Positions 23,287 through 34,092 of a stretch of DNA of 64,000 bases are shown here, one piece after another (within the stretch, counting starts at the first letter, position 1; every line of letters begins with the position of its first letter). This DNA comes from Apiotrichum sp. Y4204. Its lineage: Eukaryota > Basidiomycota > Tremellomycetes > Trichosporonales > Trichosporonaceae. Made by a program: the position numbers and the translations under genes. The stretch covers positions 248,001-312,000 of the forward strand of contig JAMYHL010000006.1 in NCBI GenBank assembly GCA_025531455.1, read 5' to 3'. Under the pieces are notes generated by a model that searched no databases, had not been told where the DNA came from, and saw only the letters and a list, made by a program, of their open reading frames with translations.

Positions 23287-24574
23287 GACAGGTGGTGGGG
23301 AGAAGTGTAAGGACTGGAGACCGGGATGTACCGGAGTGGCTGGTGGCCATGTCGCATGTCCCTCACGACCGCTAACTTTATGACCTCGAACTACGCCGCA
23401 GCGGCGATGGCAATGAACGAACCTCGAGCTCCTGACCTGATGGTTCGAACACACTTGCTCCCCCAACTCTGTCAGGTTCTGAACTTTGTCTACTGCGTGT
23501 CCGGACTCGGGACCTGGCGATCCATAAACTCTGTGTGGCGTAACGATCGGGCAGGCTCGCAGAAACGAGAACTCTTGGGCGAGTTCCAAGAATCCTGCCG
23601 GCCATTTCTGCATCATTCACGTTGGTGGACCTCAATTGTGCACCAGCTGTCTCGTAACAGCTCAACAGCTCAACAGTCGTCATTATGGGTGGCTGACAAG
23701 CGATTTGAGAAGCTCCGGAGCTCCGGAGCTGCACCGAGATAACGGGCATGTGATCGAGTCAAGTGACCAGATGGCATGGATGACCGCATCGCCAACATTA
23801 TTTCACGGAATGCAGATGTGATGATATGACGTCGGAGAGCGGTGCCAAGAGGCGCGACACTAGCGCGAGTCTGGGGATACGAGGAGACTGGCAGCTGATC
23901 AGACAGGGTCGTGGAGTGAGATGGGAGAAAACGGCGTGCGACCCGCGTGCAGTGAGGCGTCATGTGAAGTAGCGGAATGCATACAATATACAAGCCAGCA
24001 GCCATCGTCAAGCGGTGTTTGCGGTTGGCAGACTGGGTCAGCGACGGGCACGGTGTTGAACGAGGGTGGTATGAATGGTACGGTGGCTGTACAATGCAGA
24101 TGCAGATGTGAGTAGGGAGTGAGTAGCAGAGGTGCACGTCGAGGCCGGGTCAGTCAGTGTCCCTAGTCGAGTGCTATCGTCGTCGCGAGGTGGTTGTCGG
24201 CATGCCATGAATTGGTCTGGGATGAGCGTCGTCACAGTCTCCGCCTCGTCTGTCTAGCCGAGGACCAAGGATGTACTTTCCAACTCCGCCTCGCAATGCT
24301 GCTTCCACCTGGATCCTGTCTTTACTATAGACAAGGCACGCCGTTGTAGTTGTGGACGCCCACGGATAAGAGATGTGAAGTAGTAAGGTGTGAGGGTGAG
24401 GTGGTCGAGAAAGAACGCCGCAGCAAGCGCCATGCAATCTGTCCAGCTTGGTGCTACTCCTCGTCTCAACTTCTGTGATCTCTTCGCAAGGCGGTTACCA
24501 TTCTTCGTCGACCCTGTCAACCCTTAACTCGCTCAGTGTGCTGAGACTTCGACAGCATCTCCTCACCGGTTCTG

Positions 24575-24665
24575 TCGCGCTCTCAACTCTCGCTCTTATC
24601 TCTCGCTCTCATCTCTCGCTCTCACTCTCGCTCTCTACTCTTCCTTCGCTCTCGCTCGCTCTGCA
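24575..24665 (+). promoter_or_regulatory. orphan CT-rich tract resembling a gene leader
   Basis: Repeated CTCTCGCTCT blocks on the plus strand look like the pyrimidine-rich leaders of confirmed genes in this window. Only very short frames follow (for example from 24747, 45 codons, with no similarity I know) before the convergent gene ending at 25173. It could mark a noncoding transcript or a short gene. Confidence 0.3.
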
Positions 24666-25172
24666 CGGCACGACCCGGCCGACGCCGCCCGCCAACACGA
24701 CAGTTTGCATGTGGGAAGGGACGGACACGAACACGGACGGATGAGATGACGGTGTTGATGGGGATGGAACACAAAGGGACAAAAGCGATGGGAAACGAAC
24801 AAAATGAAAGGACAAACATGGACTTCAGAACTTTAGACTTTTCTTTTTCTGGTCGGGCAGCGGGGCCGCGGCAAAGATGGTAGCGATCCTCCCCCTCCTC
24901 AACTACTCCTCAACTACACCCTCAAGACTCCATGGAGGACCTCCTCCCGCCTACGACGATTAACCGAAATCTCGATAGGCGCAGCGAGAGATGCCGCGCC
25001 GCTGTGGGCCGGCGGGCAGAGGCGGGCCGATAGCGCCGCAGGCGACCGCAGGGCTGAGGACCTGCGCCTGGAACCATACTGTAGGACACAACGCACACTT
25101 ACTTCCGCCAAGCGCAGCGACTTGGCAGCCGGTATGGCCCAAAGGTATTATCCCTCAGGCCAGTACAACCGG

Positions 25173-28100
25173 CTACTGCTTGCGCTCGGCGAGCCACTCC
25201 TTGTACAGTCCGTCGAGGCTCTTGTGGATCATGTGCGTGGGGAGCGACTTGATAATGTCTGCAATCTTGTCGTTGAGGACTGCTGTCTTGACGCCGGCGG
25301 CATGCGCATAGTCGGTGGTGAGGCGGTACATTGCGAGAATCGCAAGAGAGACGTGTGTCTGGTGGGATGCATACGGCGAGTCGGGGCGGATGGCCGTTGC
25401 GAGCGGGCCGAGCGCCGATGATGGGCCGGTACCGATAGACGCGACAGGGTTGCGGTCGCCGCGGGTTAAACGGAGGAGGATCTCGAGCAGGTCGTTGGGC
25501 GATGCGAGAAGAGATGTGGTGAACTCTGTGCGGTCGGCACTTGTGCCGCCCGAAGCGCCAGACGAGCCGCCCTTCCACGAGTCAAGGATGGAGGCGAGTG
25601 TCGGCGGGGCATCGGGGTCCATGATCTCGAGCTTACCGCGCCATCCGCCATCGGCGCCGGCGCGGCGGCCAAACTGCTCGTACAGCCACTCGTCGGCCTG
25701 GTTCGTCCGGCACCACTTTGGCTCACTGAGCGGCTTCTTCTTGTTGAGGAAGACGGTGAGGGTGATAGGTGCCGAGGGGGTTGACGCCGCGAAGACGCGG
25801 TGCAGCGGCGGAAGCGTCTTGTCACTCTCTGCTGTCCAGAGCTGGTCGAGCTTCTCACGCGACACGGCAACAAAGCGCTGCTCGGACGAATCGTACGTCT
25901 CAACAAGGACACCCTTCGGGAGCTCGGCGTCTTTGGATTCCTCCTGCTCCTTGCCGTCCGCCTCCTTCTTCTCGTCACCCTCCTTTTCTTCCTTCTTCTC
26001 CTCCTTCTTCTTATCCTTGGAAGCGGGGAGGAGATCGACCTCGATACGCCCCTCAGCACGGAAAATACGGATCTTGCTCACGACCGACGCGTCGAAGACA
26101 AGTCGGCGAGAACTGTCCTCGTAAAGAACCGAAACGCGGTTGACGGATGGGTGAGCAATGTCCGCCGCGACGCTTTCCGTCTGGCTGTCGGCACTGCATG
26201 ACGACCACCGGCGCGTGCGCTGCTTTGTGGTGCGGGCGTACGCGGACGCAGCGTTGGCGGCGGAAGCGGCCAACGCCGACTCGAGCTCGGCCTGCGACGC
26301 CTCGGCGCCGGTCAGGCCCTTTGTTTCAGTCTCCTCGGTCTCTTCACCTGGCGCTGTGACCATGGAAACGTCGCCAGCGTCCCCGGTCGTAGCCTCGGCG
26401 CCAGCCTCGCCCTCCTTCGTGGGTTTGGCTTCAGACGGGGCAGGAGGGGCAGGAGCTTCTGCCTCTGCGGCCGGTGCCTCGGCAGCGGCCTCAGGCTCTG
26501 CCGGGTGCTCGGCCTCCGGAGCAGCCTCCTTGGCATCACCCTCCTCATGATCCTCGGCTTGTTCGCGGATCTCCTCGGGGTGCTGCTCCGCCTCTTCCTC
26601 GTGATGGAACTCTTCCTCGTGCACCTCAGTCTCGCCAATGCGGCTCGGTGCGACGCTGCTAGACTCGCGGCGTCCGCGCTTGTTCGGGTTGCGCCGCGCC
26701 GTCTTGGGCACGCGGTCGAGCTCGGGCGGCGACTCGAAATAGATGCGGAAGCGGTTCTGGTTTGACTCGGGCGACGATGTAGGAGCCGACGGCTCGTTCG
26801 ACTTGCCGTGCGTCACGGAGAATGCCGAGCGCTTCTTGGGAGACTGTGACTCGTCTGCGGGTTAGGAACTCGTGACATGCAGTCAACCCACCTCCATCAA
26901 CGCTCGACGGCTTGGCCTTGCGCTTCTCGCCACGCTTCTCGGGGTCGGCGGCCTCCTCAGGTTCAGTCTTGACGGCGTCGGCCGCGGGCTCCTCCTTGGC
27001 CTCCGTCTCGGGCTTTACCCCGGGCTCAGTCTTAGCCTCCTCAGGCTCAGTCTTCGCCTCCTCCTTGGGCTCCTTGAGATCGTCCTCAACCTTCGCCTCC
27101 TCCTCGTCCTCCTTCTTCTCCTTCTCCTCCTCAACGACATGCTCGCCAATGAGGCCCCATGTCCAGCCAAGCTGCTTGACCTCGATACCGACAATGCGGA
27201 AGTCGGTCATCGTCGTGCGCGCGTCCTTTTCGTTCTTGTCCTTGCGCTTGCGGTCGCGCGGCGTCTGCTGCTCACCAGCTCGGCGCGTCATGCGCTCACG
27301 GTCGCGGTCGCGATCACGCTGGTCGCGCTCCCGCTGATCCCGGTCGCGGCGGACAGGGCCGCGCATCATGCTGCCGCCGCGCATCGCACCGCCGCGGCCG
27401 CCCATACCGCCGCCGCGCATCGGGCCACCGCCACGGGACGAGTTGCTGAAGCCGATACGGGGGATTGTTGGAGACCGGTGTCCGTGCGATATGGGCGCAC
27501 CGCCACGGCCGCTCCCGCTCATCGGGCGCGCCATGCCGCTGCCATAATTGTTCTGCGGGGTGCGGTTGGCAGGTGGGCGAGGAGGGGGACCGCCAGAGGG
27601 TGGGCCGCCGCCGGGGCCATCGAAACGGGGGCGCTTGGCCGGCGGGAATCCGCCGCCAGCACCTCCGGCGCCACCAGGACCAGGGGGACGGGGAGTCATG
27701 TTGTTGTTGCCGCCACCTCCGCCGCCTCCACCGCCACCGCCGCGCGGAGGACCAGGCTGCGGGGTATACGGGCGGTTCTGCTGCCCGCCAGGCTGGGGAC
27801 GATACTGCTGGTTTGGCGGCTGGTTCGGACCGGGCGGGGGGTTGTATCCTTGCGCCTGTGCCTGGGGATAATACGGCTGGTTCTGGCTGCCGCCGTATGC
27901 GCCGCCGCCGTACTGCTGTTGCGGCGGCGGAGGCGAGTTCTGTCCGCTGTATCCGCCGTTGTATGCTGGACGCGGTGCCGGCGGGGTGTATCCCGGTCCT
28001 CCGCCGTACGGCTGTGGCGGGGCGGGCGCTGGCGCGCCGTAGCCTCCGCCGCCTGCAGGTCCGGGAGGCTGGTATCCTCCCTGCTGGTATCCCTGCTGCT

Positions 28101-28580
28101 GGGAGTTCTGCTGGTGCATCGCGCCGCCGCCATAACCATAGTTCGCGTACGGGTTCGCGGCCGGGGCGGGAGTAGAGGCGGCATTATAAGATGCGCCGGC
28201 GTTTTGACCTTGCGCCTGGGGGTGAGCATCGGAGAGTAAGGGAGGATGGAGGCTGAGGGGGAGGGGAAGGTTGATAATGCGAGGAGTGCCTTTGGGTACA
28301 CCTCACTGCAAGAAACGCGCACAAACGCGCACAAACGTGCGCTGGCGACGCGTTCCCACGCACCGAACACTCTCCCACACTCCCATCCCAACCACAACTC
28401 CTGACTCACCTGGTAGTACGCTGCCCACGCGGCGGCGTGCGCATTCTGCTGTTCGGGGGTGTACTGCTGCTGCTGTTGCTGCGGGGGCGGGCCGGCGGGG
28501 AGGGGCGGGGCCGGGCCCGGCTGTGGGGGCGTGTACGGCTTGGCGGGGAGGCCGAGGCCGGGGTGGGGGCGCTTGTTCAT
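25173..28580 (-). CDS. large low-complexity, RGG/PGQ-rich protein of unknown function
   Basis: Three exons (28580-28410, 28215-26892, 26854-25173) give 1058 aa. The N-terminus is P/Q/G/Y-rich and carries an AAAWAAYYQ motif like the AWAAYY repeats of FUBP/KSRP RNA-binding proteins. It then has poly-Gly, RGG/MRGG boxes and a basic run of RD/RE dipeptides, all typical of RNA-binding condensate proteins. The central part is Glu/Lys/Pro-rich and acidic. The C-terminal ~350 residues look folded, with segments such as VLYEDSSRRLVFDASVVSKI and MIHKSLDGLYKEWLAERKQ. No canonical RRM, KH or helicase motif is seen. A nuclear role in RNA or chromatin is a guess from composition. The first intron is 194 nt and the second 37 nt. 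Confidence 0.8.
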
Positions 28581-28988
28581 CGCCGCGAAGGAGTTGTGGA
28601 GAGTTGAAGTGGTGGTGAGAAGAGGAGATAGAGGTGGTTTATTGTCATCCGAGAGTGCTCGAGAGTGCTACGAGAGTCTGCCGAGAGGGGGTGTTGCTCA
28701 CGCCACGACTCAATCAGCGGTATCAAATTGCCGCATCCGGAGGATTGCTGAATGCCGTAAATTCCACGTCATTCTAGTGCCCGTCGCTCTCTCTTCATCG
28801 TGTTCGTCTCTTCATCGTGTTCGTCGAGCAAGAAATGCAAATGCATGAAGAGAAGAGATGGCTTTCGATGCTTTGAGAGTTCTCGTCGACGCGTCTACAG
28901 TGTCTATCTACACAAATAACAAGGGAGGGGGAGAGTCTAATTAACACACTACGTTGCTGGAGCGCTTTCGCTCTTCGCTCTTTCGCGC
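28581..28988. other. intergenic region, upstream of the RGG-rich gene
   Basis: About 400 bp hold the promoter of the gene at 25173-28580 and the 3' flank of CCP1. A direct repeat of TCTTCATCGTGTTCGTC lies near 28791-28825. No gene is seen. Confidence 0.55.
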
Positions 28989-30625
28989 TTAGAGCTTGGC
29001 CTGGCCCATGCGGTTAACAGCCGAGCGGTCGGCCTTGAACGGACAGCCGCCGGCGCCCTTGACCAGCGGTGCGACGCCGGTGCCGTCGCGGTCGACGCCG
29101 AGCTCGATGAGCTTGCCGAACGCGGCGGCAAAGTGCTCAAAGAAGAGCTTCTGGTCCGAAGCGTACTTCTCCACCCAGACGCGGAACTCGGGGTCCTCAA
29201 TCAGGGCCAAGTCGGTCGGGAGCATCATCAATGGCGTTCCGGCGACAGTGGCCTCGTACTGAAGAGGGCCGTCCCACTGACGAGGTACCCACTTGCGGGT
29301 GAGGAGGAGCCTGAAGAACTGGTTTGAAAAACGGGTGGGGTTGACAACCCACTGGCTGGAGATGTTAATTTCAAAAGTGCCACATTACAAAAGTGCCACT
29401 TTCAATACTCACCCGTCAAAGCCAGAGCGGTCCGAGTGGCAGCGGCCGAGGTTGTGCGCGCCGGAGAGGGCAACAATCTCCTGGTCGTTGAAGCCCATGC
29501 GGTAGAAGATGTCGCGGATGTGCTGCGCGCCCTGGGAGGCGTCCGGGAGACGGCCGTCAACCTTGCCGTGGTACTCCTCTGCGGCGGCCTCGGAGCGGAA
29601 GTCGGAGCGTCCAGGCTTCCAGGGGACCTTGGGGCCGCCGAGCGCCTCAACGGCGGTCACACCAGCGAGGGCTGCCGTCAGTATGGAATCAAGGAGCGAC
29701 AAAAGGCTTCCGGAAAGACGCGGCAGTTTCCGTAGGTTCTGTAGGCCATCTCCACACATATCCTACTCACTCCAGAGGTCCGAGTACGAGATCCACTGGT
29801 TGGCCTGGTACAGGGGCTCGAGGAACGCGCGGGCGTGCTCGAGGCCGGCGTTGGCGCCGTCGTTGGACTGGAGAAAAGTTAGTACTGTATCTTGCGGATA
29901 TGGATATCGGGGGACGCCGGGAACAAGAGTGCCGGATACCGGCGATTAGAGACCGGAGGCCGGCCAAGCCGGAAACTACACCACCACAAATTGAAACACC
30001 ACCTCCGCACACGAGCACACGGGCCGGCGGCTTCTGGGCGGCGTTTGGCGGCTCCGGCTCAGTGTCGGCCGCTGCCGCCGCCGGGACCGATGACAAGGCA
30101 AGATCCACAGTTCCAGAGATATCCAGCATGATCAAGCGAAAAAACTTACCTCCGGAGCAAAGCGCATACCGGCTCTGAATCACATGTCAGCAGGCACGAT
30201 AAGGCAAAAAAGTCTGGAAACAGGATGCGTACCCGTTGGAACCGCCAGTGTGCTAGTCGTCGTCAGCCGTATATTCTGTATGCCAATTTCCATGCATAGC
30301 CGATAGACTCACGCTCTTCTCGTCAAAAGTGCCCGATGCGTGCCATGCAAGACTGGGATGGGATTAGACTCTGCTCGCTCCGCTGCTGCTTGTTTTCGCT
30401 CTGCTCGTCCTGCTGCACTTACCGGACAAGCACAGGGCCGATCGATCCGTCGTCGTAGCCGTCCTTCTTGAGGATCTTCTTGACCTCGGCACGGATGCCT
30501 GCTGTTAGTGGCGGGAACGGGGCGGGAGGTGGCAGAAGCTGATCAATGACCCGGGAGTAGATCATAGAAGCCTTTGTGATTATCGGATACCCACCGTCGT
30601 AGTCGCCCTTGGGAACAGATGCCAT
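28989..30625 (-). CDS. CCP1: cytochrome c peroxidase (class I heme peroxidase)
   Basis: The enzyme reduces hydrogen peroxide with electrons from ferrocytochrome c. Several exons, including one of 20 nt encoding part of HTGGSNG, give roughly 290 to 300 aa. The distal heme pocket [11 protein letters not shown] supplies the catalytic Arg, Trp and His. The proximal His is in [13 protein letters not shown]. The Trp that carries the protein radical is retained in GFDGQWVVNP (Gln in place of the usual Pro before Trp). The C-terminal block [20 protein letters not shown] is typical of CCP. The protein starts [11 protein letters not shown], so it lacks an obvious mitochondrial presequence, unlike yeast Ccp1; a cytosolic location or a second upstream exon is possible. 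A 276-nt intron (about 29873-30148) is long for this window. Ascorbate peroxidase is a less likely alternative. Confidence 0.92.
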
Positions 30626-31407
30626 GGTGAATGAGATGAGTGATGTGATGAGTGATGAGATGAGATGAGAGTAATGTCAAGATTGGGAAGGAGAACAAGA
30701 TCAAGAAGGAATAATAATATCTCAGTCGCCGCCACCCACTGGCCACTGAGCTGCTCTCGATCTCGTTCGTTGCCCTCGGTCTCGTCGTTGCATCGCATAT
30801 CGGCATCGCATCGCAACTTTTGATTGCGTATCTTTGGTGTTTCTGCGTGTTGCTCCGGCTCGCGACGTGTCATCAATAGCCGGAGACACTCCAGGTCCTG
30901 CCAGTGACGGCCCCCGATCATGACAACAAATGCTACACTACTGCTGCTGTTTCGGGAGCAAAAATTTCGGGCAAATCAGCGCAACCCATGCCACATCCAC
31001 CACTTGCGAGTGGATGCTGGCATGTGCTACTTCGACCCAACGGGTCAACGAATGGCAGAACGAGTGGCGAGAGCATTACTAACTACGAATAGCATGAGCG
31101 GGGACATGGCCGTGTCCGGCTGGGCCGCACCTCGCCGACACTCTCCGATATCCGAAGCCAGGACTGCGACAGGCCAAGACCAAGGCCGCACACCTCCGTC
31201 ATCTCCGGGTGTAGGTCGGCAGCAATCTCGAGTGTCGAGATCTCGCCACCCAACACGTGGCGACTCGGTCTGGACCACACCACGTACACCACACTTCTAG
31301 ACCATTACGATGCATGGTGTCACATTCTCAGCAATACAAACACATGTGAGTAAAGTAGTGATATAACTAGTAGCAATGCTACCGGCTGTACTTGTACAGT
31401 ACATCAA
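30626..31407. other. intergenic region, CCP1 promoter side
   Basis: About 780 bp contain the CCP1 leader (GATGA-type repeats near 30632-30670) and the 3' flank of the DUF155 gene. No gene is supported. Confidence 0.55.
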
Positions 31408-33478
31408 TTAGATGCCTTGCGCGACACTCAGATCGACAAGAATCGTCACAATGCCGAGGACAATCTCGAGACCACTGGAATGTCAGGTGATTGATTGCGG
31501 CCGTAGACATGACAACCTAGACTCACATGAGGATAATGACAATCGCCTCGAGGTGCTCGCCGTGCGAGCTGTTGACCGACTCCTTGAGCAGCTTGAGCAT
31601 GTCCTGGAGAACCTGCTGTGAGCGATAGGTTATGCAATTCTTACTCACATCTACACGGGCGTTCAGCAAGTCTATCCGCTGCCCAATTTCAAGATACGAC
31701 CGGGCGGCGTTATACAGTGGTTCAAGATCCGGGAACGACCTGGGGTTAGAGATGACTGGCTTCGGTCACAATGCGTACCAAAAGAATTCCTGTCAAGTCA
31801 GCTGCTGATCTGGTGTTCAGTATAGCTGAACTCACCGGAGAATCAAGAATAGAGCCAACAAGGTTGATATTAATACGCAGGATGAACAGATTTCCGATCT
31901 GCTTCATAATTTCCGAGCGGGGGAGCTACGTGTCAGAGGAGCTCACAACATCATCCCATAGCTGCCACTCACGCCGACCTTGCCCGTCTGGCTGAGACTC
32001 TTGGGAATGTCCTTGGTCTGCTCGATGGTGCCGCTGATGAGCTCCTCAAAGAGCGAAATCTTGACACTCTGCGAGAGCGCATGCGACAGCGACAGCTTGG
32101 TTCTGGTGTAAGCTTAGATAACACCTCTGCTAGCTCACAGATATGACGACCCCTTGCGCAGCGTGATGACATCGTTGTAGATACTGCCGTCAGTCAAACC
32201 CTACGCCTCGACCCACCGAGAGTAATCCGCATAGTAGAAATTCAGGTCCTCCATCTCAATGTCCTCAGCACTCAGACGCTCAACCTCAAACTTTTTCCTG
32301 CACTGTCAGCGGCATTAGGTACCCTCAACCCACAGGCTGCGGAGGAACGACTTTTCCTCCTTCTCCGTCATGCCCCAGATCACGACGGTGCCGTATTCGA
32401 AGAGGAACACGTCGGGGACCCACTCCTCCTCTTCCCAGTCGTCATCATTCTCCGAGTCGTTGCCCGTCTCCTCGAGGCCGTTTCCGTTCTGGCGCCCGCG
32501 GGGACGATCTTCGCCGCCGGGGCGTTTTGCAAAACCGGGCCGGCGTTTCGGCTGGTCCCGCGCAGGAGTGGGCGGGTGATACCCATCATCCAGATTCACG
32601 AGGGTGCCTTCCGGCACGGTGCTGAGGCCCGACGACGCCTTCATCCTCGGGCTGCGGTTTAAGACCGACGACGACGGAGGTGGGAGGTAGGGCGTGTGCA
32701 GGCACTCGGTGTCGAACATGCGCGGATGCGTGCGGTACGAGGACGGCTTGGCCGCGAGATATGTCTGGAGAGCCGGGAGGTCATATGAACTGGAATTAGT
32801 AGGAGGCAAGTGCGAGGCGGCGGCGGAGTCAGAGCGGCCTTGAAGAAGACAGCGCTACATCGAGATACACCTCAGCGCCTCAGACAACTCACGCAGCAGT
32901 GCAGTACGCCGTCACACGGGGCAACTTGGCCTTCTCGGACTTTGTGAGCTTGAGCGCATCGCGACGGGCAGAACCCGCGGGGATCTGGTACAGGGGGGTG
33001 TAGAACTGGCGTCAGACACTGGACCGTGCTCAAATGGGTATCGCGTATGCGCAAGCTGCACGAGGTGGACATCATCAAACCACTCCGTCTAAGCTCCAGC
33101 CGCACCTACGGCCTGGCACATAAGTCGCTACGCACCTCTACGCCCTCGCCGTCCTCCTGGGGCGGCTTGCCGTCATCGTCCTCCTCTTCCTCAGGAATTG
33201 TCGGGTGGTCAGGTTGTGTCGGGAGGACCTTGAGTTCTGGGAGAAGTGTTGCGCCGGGGCGGGGGGGAAGGCGCATGGCGTCAGTACCTCATCACAAACT
33301 AGGCTGGTTGGTGCTTCTCACTGTTCGACAACTTGGACGTTCTGGGGTTAGCTCCGTTGACAGATACAGTTTATACGCACCGCATGTGCTGGCGCGACTC
33401 GCGCTCGCGGCGCTGTTGCGGGATCTGGACGTGCGCATACGGCAGCGGGAGGGTATTACTTGTGCCGGCGCGCGACAT
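31408..33478 (-). CDS. DUF155 / RMD1-family membrane protein
   Basis: This family includes yeast Rmd1/Rmd8, S. pombe Sif2 and human RMND1; members are linked to meiotic nuclear division or mitochondrial translation. Many exons join in frame from MSRAGTSNTLPLPYAHVQI through an acidic stretch (EEEEDDDG). The diagnostic VTAYCTAA block and SYDLPALQTYLAAK follow, then an acidic insert, then VFLFEYGTVVIWGMTEKEEK, the DUF155 core, and DLNFYYADYSRIYNDVITLR. The C-terminal transmembrane hairpin is near EAIVIILIGLEIVLGIVTIL, ending SVAQGI. The long N-terminus and absence of a clear presequence fit the Sif2/Rmd8 branch better than RMND1. The start at 33478 is the first ATG, and downstream exons keep frame. 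Confidence 0.88.
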
Positions 33479-34092
33479 TGTGGAGGGTGGAGCTGGGGTA
33501 GACTGGGCAGTGGCGAGGGGTGGGAGAGTCGAGGTGGTGAGGTCGGGGAGAGGTGCAGTGCTTGTCGCGAGGATAGAGAGGCAAGAAGGGGATACTGCCG
33601 TGGTGGTTGTTAGTCTTGATGGTGTCGCTTGTAGGTGATTGTGATGTTGAGCATTCCAACAATCTTGTTAACATCCAGAGCCTATCTCTGTCCAAGGTGG
33701 AGACTCACTCTCACTCACCCTCTGTGTCGCAGCTCTCTTCCTCTCCCCGCCTGCCTGCTTGTTGCTAACAAAGTCGTCATCATTGCCCAGCCTGTAATCG
33801 TTCATTTACTCCCGCAGCCCCGCAATCACTCCCCTGGATCCCTTAGTCCGTAGTTCCGAAACATGTGGACAACTGGCTGGGCCTCTCCATGCATATGCCC
33901 ATCATTGCACTCCCTCCACCACGCCTTCGTTCCGTCGTTCATAAATGCAAGATGCATGTACGATGCTACAACCCTTTGTCCTGGTGGGCTCCTATGCCAT
34001 GTGTTTTGGTTTGGTTTGGGTATGATGATACGTGCGACGAGGTTGACTCGTCGCTACAGATGCGCTGTTGCTAGCTGCGGCTCACAAGAGGC
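33479..34092. other. intergenic region between RMD1-family gene and ACO2
   Basis: About 610 bp contain the promoter and leader of the RMD1-family gene and the ACO2 3' flank, including a GTTTTGGTTTGGTTTGGGTA tract near 34002-34021. No gene is seen. Confidence 0.55.

Larger units (their letters stand above)
18717..25172. other. 6.4 kb gene-free segment with short tandem repeats
   Basis: No open frame here has a recognisable domain, codon bias like the neighbours, or a plausible exon chain. Open frames such as 20196-20819 (+) are rich in Trp, Cys and Gly. The segment holds a GA repeat (19069-19094) and tandem repeats at 19297, 22887 and 23262. It also has a CT-rich tract (24590-24665) resembling a gene leader but followed only by tiny reading frames. 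The left end includes the GMC gene promoter, the right end the 3' flank of the next gene. Confidence 0.6.

Noticed and set aside
26872..28239. 455-codon plus-strand open frame across the RGG-rich gene
   Set aside because: Antisense shadow of a low-complexity GC-rich gene; the translation is Leu/Arg/Ala repeats without structure.
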